DNA from: Clostridium pasteurianum BC1
GTDB lineage: Bacteria > Bacillota > Clostridia > Clostridiales > Clostridiaceae
Direction: 5' to 3'
DNA length: 64,000 bases
Assembly: GCF_000389635.1 (NCBI RefSeq)
Contig: NC_021182.1
Coordinates: forward strand, 4,381,925-4,445,924
Part shown: positions 52,965-63,408 of the stretch, piece by piece
How positions within the stretch are numbered: position 1 is the stretch's first letter
Layout: every line of letters starts with the position of its first letter
Position numbers and translations under genes: made by a program
The notes under the pieces: generated by a model
What the model was told of the DNA's origin: nothing
Seen by the model: only the letters and a program-made list of their open reading frames with translations
Database searches by the model: none

Positions 52965-53067
52965 TCTAAAATTCATTATACAATTAAATTTAAACTGCAA
53001 TGTTATAGTAACATAGTATTTATCACTAGTCAATATGTATAAAATAAAAAGACACCTATGTGTCTTT

Positions 53068-53152
53068 TGGTGGAGGAAGATGGATTCGAACCATCGAAAG
53101 CTGAGCTAACAGATTTACAGTCTGCCCCCTTTGGCCACTCGGGAATTCCTCC
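53068..53152 (-). tRNA. tRNA-Tyr (GTA), copy 1
   Basis: 85 bases with a long variable arm. Acceptor GGAGGAA/TTCCTCC, anticodon stem CAGACTGTAAATCTG with GTA, discriminator A, encoded CCA. Last of a four-tRNA leftward cluster. Confidence 0.95.
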
Positions 53153-53157
53153 AAAAT

Positions 53158-53233
<76 letters not shown>

Positions 53234-53252
53234 CTATGTAATTATATAAAAA

Positions 53253-53328
53253 TGGTGGGCACTACAGGGCTCGAACCTGTGACCCTCTGCTTGTAAGGCA
53301 GATGCTCTCCCAGCTGAGCTAAGCGCCC
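53253..53328 (-). tRNA. tRNA-Val (TAC)
   Basis: 76 bases. Acceptor GGGCGCT/AGTGCCC, anticodon arm CTGCCTTACAAGCAG with TAC, T arm AGGTTCGAGCC, encoded CCA. Confidence 0.95.
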
Positions 53329-53334
53329 ATTTTT

Positions 53335-53419
53335 TGGTGGAGGAAGATGGATTCGAACCATCGAAAGCTGAGCTAACAGATTTACAGTCTGCCCCCTTTG
53401 GCCGCTCGGGAATTCCTCC
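53335..53419 (-). tRNA. tRNA-Tyr (GTA), copy 2
   Basis: 85 bases, identical to copy 1 except one base in the D arm (GGCCG in the plus strand against GGCCA). First tRNA of the cluster in transcription order. Confidence 0.95.
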
Positions 53420-53668
53420 ACGCTATAAGTACTATTTGGATAATGCTCTAAGAATCAAGCGCATCAACAAGGAATATTATATAATTCTAAGAATGAATTT
53501 TCAAATTGTAAATCGGGATAAATATCATGATTTTATCTATATATCTCGCCATACGTCCATTTTTCTCACTTATATGCATAAACTCACATTTTCTATTTAA
53601 TTATTAGTTTTAATAATGCGCTTACCCATTACCAAGGGCCTATAAAATTCTATAAGAAATTATTAAAG
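53420..53668. other. gap upstream of the tRNA cluster, no gene seen
   Basis: An open frame read rightward across tRNA-Tyr and this gap is chance. The tRNA promoter must lie here; I cannot place it with confidence. Confidence 0.4.
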
Positions 53669-54325
53669 TCAATTATTTATACTATCCAAATTAATGAACC
53701 TTGATGCAATATTTTCAACATTATTGAAATCCTTATTATTAAGTTTTCTTTTTAAAAGTTGCATAGCATCTGAAATTCCTTTTTTTTCATTACCATTGTT
53801 TATATCATTTTTCAGTTCACTTACATCACTGGACGAAAGATTTTTACTTATAGATAAAATTTTTATTTTATCTGAAAAAGTGAGTTCACTTGCTATTTTT
53901 TCTTTAGAGACCTTAAATACTGAAATATCACTTCTATCATCAAGCTGATTTTTCTCTTCTGAACTATAAGAAGATAAATCATTTTCTCTACTTACATTTT
54001 CTTTTTCTATATCTCCTGCTTTACTTTCATTTTGGTAATTTGAATCTTGGTAAACTTGTTTATTACTATCTTCATCCTTAGGTACCTCTACATTACTAGA
54101 TTTAATTGAATTTTTATTGCTATTTACCCTTTCCTGTGAGGAATCCTTTTTAATATTATTAGAAGTATCTATATTGGGGTTGTTTTCCACTTTACTATTA
54201 TTTAAAATCAAAGTTTTATTATCCTCAGTATCTATTCCCTTACTGAAACTAAAGGTTAAAAGCATAATGATTACAGTTACCATCGCAAGCATTATTACCA
54301 CAATACTCAATTTCTTTTTATTCAC
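53669..54325 (-). CDS. membrane-anchored low-complexity protein, function unknown
   Basis: 218 aa from GTG 54325 after GGAGGG. One N-terminal membrane segment (SIVVIMLAMVTVIIMLLTFS), then about 110 residues of Asn/Ser/Lys/Asp-rich low-complexity linker, and a C-terminal helical part (SDKIKILSISKNLSSSDVSE; DAMQLLKRKLNNKDFNNVEN). Likely outside the membrane. It diverges from yyaC across 108 bases. The C-terminal helices look like a clostridial envelope or sporulation-linked domain, but I do not recognise it. Confidence 0.65.
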   Translation of the reverse strand: MNKKKLSIVVIMLAMVTVIIMLLTFSFSKGIDTEDNKTLILNNSKVENNPNIDTSNNIKKDSSQERVNSNKNSIKSSNVEVPKDEDSNKQVYQDSNYQNESKAGDIEKENVSRENDLSSYSSEEKNQLDDRSDISVFKVSKEKIASELTFSDKIKILSISKNLSSSDVSELKNDINNGNEKKGISDAMQLLKRKLNNKDFNNVENIASRFINLDSINN

Positions 54326-54433
54326 ACAAATCCCTCCAATATCTATTAATTATTTCATCAAAAAAGTTTTTTATTCAATTTTTCATAATATTACCTATTA
54401 CAATTTCATATAGATTATTGGGAGGTGTAATTC

Positions 54434-54976
54434 TTGAATAAAGTCAAAACATTTTACAAAAATTCCATGGCCTATTATGAAATAGCCTATTTTTTAAAAA
54501 ATTATATTAACGATAATACAATAATAGTTTGTATTGGTACCGATAGATGCATAGGAGATTGCCTCGGACCATTAACAGGCACTATGTTAAAAAATAGAAA
54601 TTTTCCTTTGCCAGTTTACGGAACAATATCTGAACCAATTCATGCACTAAATCTTGATAAAAAATTAAACCATATAAAACTACTCTACCCTAAATCAGAA
54701 ATCATAGGAATAGATGCATGTTTAGGTAATAGCAATAATATTGGTGAAATACAAGTACGTGATTATCCTATACATCCTGGAAAGGGTGTTGGAAAATCCC
54801 TTCCCGACGTAGGCAACTCATCTATAATTGGTATAGTTGACTCCTGCGATAGCACTGAATTATTTACCAATAGAAATATAAGACTAAACTTAATTTTAGA
54901 TATGACTACAGTAATTTGTGATGCATTGCTGCATTCATATTATTTATTTAAGAACACTCCTAATAAAAGGATATAG
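54434..54976 (+). CDS. yyaC: spore protease YyaC
   Basis: 180 aa from TTG 54434 after GGAGGTG. CIGTDRCIGDCLGPLTGTML near residue 33, PVYGTISEPIHALNLDKKL, IIGIDACLGNSNNIGEIQVR, GVGKSLPDVGNSSIIGIVDS match YyaC, a GPR-related, sporulation-linked family. The GPR-type acidic catalytic residues are partly kept (D36, D/E near 95). Substrate is not established. Confidence 0.85.
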   Translation: MNKVKTFYKNSMAYYEIAYFLKNYINDNTIIVCIGTDRCIGDCLGPLTGTMLKNRNFPLPVYGTISEPIHALNLDKKLNHIKLLYPKSEIIGIDACLGNSNNIGEIQVRDYPIHPGKGVGKSLPDVGNSSIIGIVDSCDSTELFTNRNIRLNLILDMTTVICDALLHSYYLFKNTPNKRI

Positions 54977-55025
54977 AAAATACTAAAATAGAGAAATCAT
55001 CTTAAAATAAAAAATCTTAATAATA

Positions 55026-55062
55026 AAAAAAGTGACTGTTGTTATACTGCAGTCACCTTTTA
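55026..55062. terminator. terminator between yyaC and mbl
   Basis: GTGACTG / CAGTCAC with A and T runs on either side; it serves both convergent genes. Confidence 0.8.
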
Positions 55063-55072
55063 GCACTATTTA

Positions 55073-56092
55073 TTACATTAATATATCTTCCCCATCTAAG
55101 TATACTTTATCAATAAATTCTAAAACTTTACCAGCTCCCAGTGCTACGCAAGAAACCGGATCTTCAGCAACATAAACTGGAACTTTAGTAACATGTTGAA
55201 TAAGCTTATCCAACCCCTTTAGAAGGGAACCTCCACCGGTCATAACTATTCCTTTATCAGCAATATCCGCTGCTAATTCTGGAGGAGTTTTTTCAAGTAC
55301 TGAATGCGTGCATTCAGCAATAGCATTAACCGCATCTTCAAGTGCTTCCCTTATCTCTTGTGACGTAACAATTAAATTTTTAGGAAGACCTGTTATTAAA
55401 TCTCTTCCTCTGATTTCCAGAGACTCCTCAGACTCACCCTTAAAGGCTGAACCTATATTTATTTTTAGATCTTCAGCAGTTCTTTCGCCAATCATTAATT
55501 TATGTTTCTTTCTTATATATTTGATAATAGATTCATCAAATCTATCTCCTGCAACTTTTATAGTCCGTCTTACTACTATTCCTCCTAAAGAAATAACAGC
55601 TATATCACTTGTTCCTCCGCCTATGTCTATAACCATATTCCCACTTGCCTTTGTTATATCTAGTCCCATACCAATTGCTGCTGCCAGTGGTTCTTCAATC
55701 AAGCAAGGCTTCTTTGCTCCTGCATTCATTGCCGCATCTTTCACAGCTCTTTTTTCAACCTCTGTAGCTTCACAAGGTATACAAATTACTACCTTGGGTG
55801 TAGACATTCTTCTTTTTCCACAAGCTTTTTGTATAAAATGCTTTAACATTTTTTCAGTCATATCATAGTCTGATATTACTCCATCTCTTAATGGACGAAT
55901 AGCTACTATATTTCCAGGTGTTCTGCCTATCATCTTTCTTGCTTCCTCACCAACTGCAAGGACTTCGTTAGTATTACGATTTATCGCTACCACTGATGGT
56001 TCTTTTAAAATTATACCCTTTCCTTTAAGGTACACAAGCACGGTGGCTGTTCCTAAGTCTATGCCCATATCAGATCCAATTCCAAAAAACAT
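55073..56092 (-). CDS. mbl: MreB/Mbl-type actin homologue
   Basis: 339 aa; ATG 56092 is used (GGAG 11 bases before), GTG 56104 is possible. Phosphate-1 MGIDLGTATVLVYLKGKGII, IRPLRDGVISDYDMTEKMLK, MVIDIGGGTSDIAVISLGGI, IVMTGGGSLLKGLDKLIQHV. Filament that guides side-wall synthesis. The neighbourhood (spoIIID just before, no mreCD) is that of mbl and not of the mreBCD operon. Distinguishing mbl from mreB by sequence alone is not safe. Confidence 0.93.
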   Translation of the reverse strand: MFFGIGSDMGIDLGTATVLVYLKGKGIILKEPSVVAINRNTNEVLAVGEEARKMIGRTPGNIVAIRPLRDGVISDYDMTEKMLKHFIQKACGKRRMSTPKVVICIPCEATEVEKRAVKDAAMNAGAKKPCLIEEPLAAAIGMGLDITKASGNMVIDIGGGTSDIAVISLGGIVVRRTIKVAGDRFDESIIKYIRKKHKLMIGERTAEDLKINIGSAFKGESEESLEIRGRDLITGLPKNLIVTSQEIREALEDAVNAIAECTHSVLEKTPPELAADIADKGIVMTGGGSLLKGLDKLIQHVTKVPVYVAEDPVSCVALGAGKVLEFIDKVYLDGEDILM

Positions 56093-56212
56093 CCCTCTAT
56101 TCACTCCATCTCTTATGTTTTTTTACATAAAACAACACATTTATCTTATTATAACTTTATTATTACATAAAATTATAAAAATTTCTTCTTTTTTATTATA
56201 ATAGGAATGTTT

Positions 56213-56467
56213 CTAACCTTCAATAGCCTTGTACTTCATTTTTGTAGCTTTTCCACCTCTAATATGCCTTTCAGCTTTATTAACTTCTAAAATATTTTTA
56301 GCTTGTTCAGCAATTTGAGGATTTATTTGAGGTAATCTCTCTGTCATATCTTTGTGTATAGTACTTTTACTCACTCCGAAAACTTTAGCAGTTTTTCTGA
56401 TTGTAGCTTTTGATTCAATAATGTATTGTGCTACTTCTAAAACTCTTTCCTCAATGTAATCTTTCAA
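56213..56467 (-). CDS. spoIIID: sporulation transcription factor SpoIIID
   Basis: 84 aa from TTG 56467 after AAGGAGG. DYIEERVLEVAQYIIESKAT, IRKTAKVFGVSKSTIHKDMT, ERLPQINPQIAEQAKNILEV and ERHIRGGKATKMKYK are nearly the standard sequence. It controls mother-cell genes after SigE. It probably reads into mbl about 120 bases on. Confidence 0.97.
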   Translation of the reverse strand: MKDYIEERVLEVAQYIIESKATIRKTAKVFGVSKSTIHKDMTERLPQINPQIAEQAKNILEVNKAERHIRGGKATKMKYKAIEG

Positions 56468-56530
56468 AGTGCTACCTCCTTAACCCTTCTATATTATAAA
56501 TATGCACTATATACCATATTGATTACTTAA

Positions 56531-56569
56531 TATCAGCCATTCCCCTATTTTTTTAGGAATGGCTGATAT
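56531..56569 (-). terminator. hairpin between spoIIQ and spoIIID
   Basis: ATATCAGCCATTCC / GGAATGGCTGATAT, 14-bp stem. The tail is not T-rich, so termination may be partial. Confidence 0.65.
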
Positions 56570-56578
56570 ATAGAATAA

Positions 56579-57355
56579 TTAGTATTTTATATAATTCTGT
56601 GGATTTACATCCTTATAAGTTCCATCACTTTGTTTTTCATCGATTTCAAAATATAAGTGATCACAATTAACTATTCTATCTTTAGCATTATCACTATCGC
56701 CTACTACACCAATTTTGCTGTTCTTAGCAACTGGATCTCCAACTTTTATTGCTATACTTGATGGATCTAAATTGTCATATACAGTTTTTAATTTTCCATC
56801 ATTACTTATAATAACTACATTTCCACCACTAACTGAAGATATCTTTCCATTCATTGCCGCATAAACAGGTACTCCTTTATTGGCTACTTTTATATACTCC
56901 CCTAATATGGTTCTTGATACATTATCTAAACCTACTGCCATAGCACCAGCAACTCCTGTATATCCTTGAGCAATAGTACCATTTACAGGTGTAACCATAC
57001 TCGTTACTGCTGTTGCATTGGTAGGAACACTTGCATTACTCTTTGTAGTGCCTTTTTTTACTAGATTAGCATTGTCCATACTAGTTTTTTTACTATCATC
57101 TTTTGCTGTATTTGTTTTTGGTGTTTCTGTAGTTTTGGCATCATTAATTGCTTTCTTATTTTGATCATTTACTGACACCTGTGTTTGCTTTGACAGTGAA
57201 CTACTCTTATGTTTAGTGTTAGTATTTACATATGTAGCAACACCTGCAACCACACATAAGCATAGAAACAAGATCACATAAAATCCATCTTTCTTCCAAA
57301 AACTAATTTTTTCCTTTTTAATTGATTGTTTGTTTTGTAAATCATTTTTATCCAT
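56579..57355 (-). CDS. spoIIQ: SpoIIQ-like M23-family protein, catalytic His partly lost
   Basis: 258 aa. One N-terminal membrane segment (GFYVILFLCLCVVAGVATYV), a Ser/Thr/Lys linker, then a LytM domain (about 130-258). The first zinc motif, HxGxDI in active enzymes, reads YTGVAGAMAVGLD, without His. The HxH motif reads CDHLYFEID, with Tyr for the second His. So it is a pseudo-peptidase like Bacillus SpoIIQ, forming the forespore side of the engulfment channel with SpoIIIAH. Placed between spoIID and spoIIID, as in other clostridia. Confidence 0.88.
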   Translation of the reverse strand: MDKNDLQNKQSIKKEKISFWKKDGFYVILFLCLCVVAGVATYVNTNTKHKSSSLSKQTQVSVNDQNKKAINDAKTTETPKTNTAKDDSKKTSMDNANLVKKGTTKSNASVPTNATAVTSMVTPVNGTIAQGYTGVAGAMAVGLDNVSRTILGEYIKVANKGVPVYAAMNGKISSVSGGNVVIISNDGKLKTVYDNLDPSSIAIKVGDPVAKNSKIGVVGDSDNAKDRIVNCDHLYFEIDEKQSDGTYKDVNPQNYIKY

Positions 57356-57504
57356 TGATTAACACCTCCTTTTTGTATTTTGTCCACAAATTAGTAAATA
57401 ATACATTTTATATAAAATATTTTTCCTTTTTTATCATGCAAATGTGGATAATATTTCATTGTAATCCTTAAAGGTTCTTATATTGTAAATTTTTTAAATA
57501 ACTA

Positions 57505-57552
57505 AAAAGATTCTACAATAAAAATAATAGAATTTTTATTGTAGAATCTTTT
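57505..57552 (-). terminator. terminator after spoIID
   Basis: AAAAGATTCTACAATAAAAA and its reverse complement with an 8-base loop. Confidence 0.8.
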
Positions 57553-57616
57553 ATCAACTGCTATATTAAATTTAATTTAAAATATATACTCCAGCGGTAC
57601 TATAAAATATATTACT

Positions 57617-58663
57617 TTAAATTTTTTCTATACTTACTCCACTATAATAATGTGTCAATATATCCTTATAATTCTTTCCCTGTTTTGACATTACATTTGC
57701 ACCCCACTGGCTCATTCCAACATCATGACCATAGCCAATACAATTTATAACTATTCCTGTAATATTATAATTTATAGAAAAATTAGCTGAATTCAAACCC
57801 ATCATAGTCCTAAATTTAGATCCTGTCATAGTATTATTACCTACTTTAATCTCTTTAACACTTCCGGCATCAGTTTTACTAATAATGTTAATTGAACTTT
57901 TAACATTAAAAATATTTAAATTAGAATTACTGTATTGACCTTTTACTTTATTCACGAAACTTATATAAGATAATTTAACCTGACTTTTATATTTAGGGGT
58001 GCTCTCTTCTCCTGGACTTAGAACACTCTTAAGATATGGTTCATCAGCGCCTAAAATATCCTTACCATTTTCAGTTTTTCCACTGCTTGTAGAAAAATAG
58101 TATGGCTCTGTAACTAATTTGCCATTATACTTAAGTACTTGTCCACTGGTATCCTGAACCGCCTGTGTGATTTTATTCCAATATTCTCCTGATGAACTTT
58201 TAGGCCAATCACTTAATCTAGCATTCTTATCCATATAGACCTGGCAATCAACTGTATCTGTAACATCTGCTCCATTAGCTTTTGGATACTTTTTACCCCC
58301 ATATACCTCCATATGCGCTACTGCAAAAGTCCTTGCTGCTACTGCTTGTGCCTTAAGGGCTTCTATATTGAATTCTACAGGCATTTCTGCAGCCACTACT
58401 CCCCTTGTGTATTCTTCAAGTGCTAGTTCCTTAATTTTTTTTTCTTTTGTCATGTATACCTTTATACTTGACCCTCCGCCATTATTCTTATCAAATACTA
58501 CATCTGTAGGATTAATATCATATTTTTCTAATTGACCGCTGCTCTTATTTGATTTATCTGCATATCCAATATTACTTCCAACCCCTCCTATAAATACAGC
58601 AAGAAATAATATGAATATAATTCCCAATGACACAGTTATAAAAAAATTCTTTACCATTTCCAT
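57617..58663 (-). CDS. spoIID: stage II sporulation protein D (lytic transglycosylase)
   Basis: 348 aa. One N-terminal membrane segment, then the SpoIID domain: LEEYTRGVVAAEMPVEFNIE with the catalytic Glu, LKAQAVAARTFAVAHMEVYG, EYWNKITQAVQDTSGQVLKY, PYYFSTSSGKTENGKDILGA, and the end CIGYGHDVGMSQWGANVMSK. It cuts septal peptidoglycan during engulfment. Starts after GGAGGGG. A full MITE-like copy lies just before it. Confidence 0.96.
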   Translation of the reverse strand: MEMVKNFFITVSLGIIFILFLAVFIGGVGSNIGYADKSNKSSGQLEKYDINPTDVVFDKNNGGGSSIKVYMTKEKKIKELALEEYTRGVVAAEMPVEFNIEALKAQAVAARTFAVAHMEVYGGKKYPKANGADVTDTVDCQVYMDKNARLSDWPKSSSGEYWNKITQAVQDTSGQVLKYNGKLVTEPYYFSTSSGKTENGKDILGADEPYLKSVLSPGEESTPKYKSQVKLSYISFVNKVKGQYSNSNLNIFNVKSSINIISKTDAGSVKEIKVGNNTMTGSKFRTMMGLNSANFSINYNITGIVINCIGYGHDVGMSQWGANVMSKQGKNYKDILTHYYSGVSIEKI

Positions 58664-58684
58664 TTTCCCCTCCTTTGTGCTTTA

Positions 58685-58840
58685 GGCATCTTCAAGAAAT
58701 AATTAAGTCAGTATGCTAGTCTATTGTAAGTCCTACTGGGTCAACAGAACCCTCTGATAGACACTATCAGAAGAACCTGTTTCCTTGTTGGATTGAAAAT
58801 ATACGTCGCATCTTTGACTTGTTATTTATTTTCAGATGCC
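58685..58840. mobile_element. MITE-like element, full-length copy F3 (opposite orientation to F2)
   Basis: 156 bp from GGCATCTTCAAGAAATAATT to GTTATTTATTTTCAGATGCC. Its reverse complement aligns with F2 over the whole length (for example ACAAGGAAACAGGTT and GGGTTCTGTTGACCCAGTAG). Between murA and spoIID. Confidence 0.8.
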
Positions 58841-58879
58841 TTACTAGTATAATTTATTTGAATACTAATTAATTTATTA

Positions 58880-58945
58880 CAAATAAAAAAAGAGCCCCAA
58901 ATAGGGAGACCACTGAAAAAGTGCCCTCCAAATAGGTGACCCCTT
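58880..58945 (-). terminator. probable murA terminator with internal direct repeat
   Basis: CCAAATAGG occurs twice (58894 and 58926 regions) followed by GAGACC or TGACCC. Leftward a stem GGAG..CACT / AGTG..CTCC with loop TTTTC is followed by CTATTTGGGGCTCTTTTTTT. Confidence 0.6.
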
Positions 58946-58951
58946 TTTTAT

Positions 58952-60211
58952 TTAACATTTTACTCTCTGTATTTTAACTCCAATATCCTGTAATTTATTT
59001 TCTATTTCAACATAACCTCTATCTATATGATGAATATCATATATTTCTGTTTCCCCATCTGCTTCCAGTGCTGCAAGTATTAAAGCTGCTCCTGCTCTAA
59101 GATCTGTAGCTTTTACTTCAGCGCCATTTAATTTATTTATACCTTCTATAACTGCACTTCTGCCATCAATTTTAATATTGGCTCCCATTCTTTTAAGCTC
59201 TATAACATGCATAAATCTATTTTCAAAAATTGTCTCAGTAATTACACTTGTTCCACAAACACAACTAAGAAGACTCATCATTTGAGATTGCATATCCGTA
59301 GGAAATCCAGGATAAGGCATAGTTTTTATGTCAATAGGCTTTAAATCATTTCTTCCATCTATCAGCAATTCTTGTCCCTTAAATTCAAAACCAATTCCCA
59401 TCTCTGTTAATTTGGCTACCACAGGCCTTATATGCTCTTTGTTTATACCATTAATTTTGATTTTACTTTTTGTTATTCCAGCTGCAATCATAAAAGTTCC
59501 AGCTTCAATTCTATCATAAATTGGCTCATAGCTTATCCCATTTAGGTTTTTTACTCCAACAATTTTTAATGTATCTGTTCCTATGCCAGTAATTTTTGCT
59601 CCCATTTGATTTAAGAATTCTGCCAAATCTCCTATTTCCGGTTCTTCAGCTGCATTTTCAATGATTGTTTCACCCTCAGCTAATACTGCTGACATCATTA
59701 TATTTTCTGTAGCTCCTACCGATGGAAAATCTAAATATATTTTGCTACCTATAAGCTTTGTTGTAGAAACTTCAACATATCCATGATTTAATTTAACCTC
59801 AGCACCCAGCGCCTTAAAGCCTTTTAGGTGTAGGTCAATGGGCCTGGTTCCTATATTACATCCACCAGGGAAGGAGGTCTTAAACTTACCAAATCTTGAT
59901 ATCATTGGTCCCATTATTAAAAATGACCCTCTCATCTTTCTTACCAGATCACTACTAACCTCAGAATCAATTATTCCGCTAGTATCAATAGCGATTTCTC
60001 TATTTATTTTATTTATATTAATCTTTGCTCCTAAAGATTTTAAGACATCAGTAATAACATATACATCTAAAAGCATAGGGCAATTTTTTATTATGCACTT
60101 ATCTCCACATAGAATTGTAGCTGCAATTATTGGAAGTACAGCATTCTTTGCAGCACTAATATTCACTTCACCTCTTAGAGTACTTCCCCCTTTAATAATA
60201 AATTTTTCCAT
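58952..60211 (-). CDS. murA: UDP-N-acetylglucosamine 1-carboxyvinyltransferase
   Basis: 419 aa. FIIKGGSTLRGEVNISAAKN at the start with the substrate Lys; catalytic Cys in SFPGGCNIGTRPIDLHLKGF near 117; FPSVGATENIMMSAVLAEGE; PYPGFPTDMQSQMMSLLSCV; LRAGAALILAALEADGETEI. First committed peptidoglycan step, using PEP; blocked by fosfomycin at the Cys. Follows ywmB as in other clostridia. GGAGGAG before the ATG. Confidence 0.97.
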   Translation of the reverse strand: MEKFIIKGGSTLRGEVNISAAKNAVLPIIAATILCGDKCIIKNCPMLLDVYVITDVLKSLGAKININKINREIAIDTSGIIDSEVSSDLVRKMRGSFLIMGPMISRFGKFKTSFPGGCNIGTRPIDLHLKGFKALGAEVKLNHGYVEVSTTKLIGSKIYLDFPSVGATENIMMSAVLAEGETIIENAAEEPEIGDLAEFLNQMGAKITGIGTDTLKIVGVKNLNGISYEPIYDRIEAGTFMIAAGITKSKIKINGINKEHIRPVVAKLTEMGIGFEFKGQELLIDGRNDLKPIDIKTMPYPGFPTDMQSQMMSLLSCVCGTSVITETIFENRFMHVIELKRMGANIKIDGRSAVIEGINKLNGAEVKATDLRAGAALILAALEADGETEIYDIHHIDRGYVEIENKLQDIGVKIQRVKC

Positions 60212-60236
60212 TTTACTCCTCCAATTTACTCTTATT

Positions 60237-60402
60237 TATCAATGAATCTTACTGATGGGAGGTTTGTTTCTTCCACTCAGTTTAGATAAATTATCAAGGG
60301 ACGTGCCGCTGTTATCAACCACTATATAAAAACAAAGAAAATCTATTTTATATTTGTTCCTTTTCCCTTTAAAACAATGGAATATTACAGCGGCTAGTCA
60401 TA
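60237..60402 (-). repeat. dispersed structured repeat, copy A3
   Basis: Shared blocks: TATCAATGAATCTTAC, AATTATCAAGGGACGTGCCG, CTGTTATC, and TATTACAGCGGCTAGTCA. The hairpin that follows ACTGA.GGGAGG differs from A2. It has a longer AT-rich insert (about 50 bases) in place of the CTCCACC hairpin. Between ywmB and murA. Confidence 0.7.
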
Positions 60403-60405
60403 AAA

Positions 60406-61209
60406 TTAATAAGTAATACCAATTATAGGCGTACCTAAAATTATATAATTTCCATCAGATTCCTTTATAACTGCATAATTAAAATCTATAAGCTCTCCAT
60501 TATCTGATATTGGAGTATATTTAGTTGTATAAGCTACCGTACTAAATCCCCTATTTATTTCAACAGTTGATACATTTCTACTGCCAATATCTTTTAAATA
60601 ATTTTCTATTTTACTTTGAGTAGTTTTTACATCATCTTTAGAAATTTTCGCCTTTATATATTTATAAAATGTTATATTATCAGCTTTTTTATCAATAGAT
60701 GCTCTAACCTGTTTTTCTAAATTATTAATGTCACCTTTTTTACTTATTTTTCTAATAAACAGATTAATTTTATTTACATTTCCATCTTTTCTGCTTTCTA
60801 TATAACCATATATATCTCCATTTTCAAATTCTCTACAGTATACTTTATTATCATTTATAGTAACTCTATTTTTTATGTTTTTGCTCTTATCTTCTATGTT
60901 TTTATCCTCTAGCTGTACATCACTACCAGTCTTTAGTAAATCTTCATAATCATAATTATCATTATTAATTGCTATATCTGATGCACTATTATCATATAAA
61001 TTCATCAATTTAAGCCATTTTATGCACTCATCTTTTCCATTACTACTTATGTCGTAATAAGTATTTATTCCCATTTCTATAGGCGTACTTTTAGTTCTAC
61101 TTAAAATTTCATTAATTATATCCTTATTTTCAACAGCCAATACATTTTCCATTAAAAATGTCATAGAAATTATGATAACCAAAAATATATAATTCTTTTT
61201 TATCCTCAT
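60406..61209 (-). CDS. ywmB: YwmB family secreted/TATA-box-binding-like protein
   Basis: 267 aa. N-terminal signal segment (YIFLVIIISMTFLMENVLAV), then a mixed fold ending ISDNGELIDFNYAVIKESDG and NYIILGTPIIGITY, the usual end of this family. The position between atpC and murA is the standard YwmB location in Firmicutes. Function is not established; the name refers to a fold resemblance and not to DNA binding. ATG after GGGGGAAAC. Confidence 0.85.
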   Translation of the reverse strand: MRIKKNYIFLVIIISMTFLMENVLAVENKDIINEILSRTKSTPIEMGINTYYDISSNGKDECIKWLKLMNLYDNSASDIAINNDNYDYEDLLKTGSDVQLEDKNIEDKSKNIKNRVTINDNKVYCREFENGDIYGYIESRKDGNVNKINLFIRKISKKGDINNLEKQVRASIDKKADNITFYKYIKAKISKDDVKTTQSKIENYLKDIGSRNVSTVEINRGFSTVAYTTKYTPISDNGELIDFNYAVIKESDGNYIILGTPIIGITY

Positions 61210-61329
61210 GTTTCCCCCTACCTTTCTCTTTAGATTATTAACTTATTTCTTCCTTTTTATTCCTATATATTATTAATATATAAATTTTATATATGATGTG
61301 TGAAAATTTTATTTTAAGCTTTAAAAATA

Positions 61330-61380
61330 AAAGATACTATCCAAATTTATTGAACTATAATAAATTTGGATAGTATCTTT
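61330..61380 (-). terminator. 22-bp stem upstream of ywmB
   Basis: AAAGATACTATCCAAATTTA then TT, a 7-base loop, and the exact reverse complement. It lies 120 bases before ywmB, after structured repeat A4 in the read direction. It probably backs up the atp terminator. Confidence 0.65.
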
Positions 61381-61410
61381 TTAATTAATTTAATGCAGCA
61401 TATTCCTACT

Positions 61411-61526
61411 TATCAATGAATCTTACTTAGTGGGAGTTTGTACCACAACTAAGTTTAAATGAATTATCGTGTGGCCGTTATCTCTATGTTTATAATTGAA
61501 GTGTTACAGCGGCTAGTTATCAGATA
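61411..61526 (-). repeat. dispersed structured repeat, copy A4
   Basis: TATCAATGAATCTTACTTAG then TGGGAGTTTG, ATGAATTATCGTGTGGCCGT, and GTGTTACAGCGGCTAGTTAT. The end hairpin here is ACTTAGT/ACTAAGT where A2 has ACTCAGT/ACTGAGT, a paired change that keeps the stem. Confidence 0.7.
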
Positions 61527-61540
61527 AACTATCAAATTAA

Positions 61541-61577
61541 AAAATGGTCTAAGAATTATTAATTCTTAGACCATTTT
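61541..61577 (-). terminator. terminator of the ATP synthase operon
   Basis: AAAATGGTCTAAGAATT, loop ATT, exact reverse complement, then T-run leftward. Directly after atpC. Confidence 0.9.
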
Positions 61578-61982
61578 TTAATTGCCTTTAGTCTTGATTC
61601 TAGCAAGGGCCCTTTGGAGAGCAATTTCAGCCCTTTTAGCGTCAGTTTTAGGATCCTGTTTATGCAATCTTTCCTCTGCTCTTTCCTTAGCTTTTTCTGC
61701 TCTTTTTACATCAATTTCCTCAGGCCACTCAGCATCATCCACTATCATCTGTATTTCTTCTTTAGTAACTTTAAGTATACCTGTAGATGTAAATAAAGAC
61801 TTTTCACTGCCGTCTTCAAGCTTTAATTTTGTAACAGTAGGTCTTAATAATCCTATAAAAGAACTATGTTGTGGAAGTATTCCTATGTCACCAGTCATTG
61901 TAGATGTATTTATCTCAGATACATCACCTTCATAGAACTTTTCCATTGGAGCTAGTATGCTTAATTTTATTTTAGATGACAT
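61578..61982 (-). CDS. atpC: ATP synthase epsilon subunit
   Basis: 134 aa. Beta-barrel part (KLSILAPMEKFYEGDVSEIN; GDIGILPQHSSFIGLLRPTV) and C-terminal helical hairpin (AKERAEERLHKQDPKTDAKR). Rotor subunit of F1, controls ATP hydrolysis. Last gene of the operon, with a strong terminator behind. AAGGAG before the ATG. Confidence 0.96.
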   Translation of the reverse strand: MSSKIKLSILAPMEKFYEGDVSEINTSTMTGDIGILPQHSSFIGLLRPTVTKLKLEDGSEKSLFTSTGILKVTKEEIQMIVDDAEWPEEIDVKRAEKAKERAEERLHKQDPKTDAKRAEIALQRALARIKTKGN

Positions 61983-61998
61983 ACAAAATCACTCCTTT

Positions 61999-63408
<1,410 letters not shown>

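Noticed and set aside
52812-53033. 73-codon frame upstream of metK
   Set aside because: It lies over the SAM-I riboswitch and terminator, which explain the sequence.
53334-53600. 88-codon plus-strand frame across tRNA-Tyr
   Set aside because: It reads through a tRNA on the opposite strand; no start site; chance frame.
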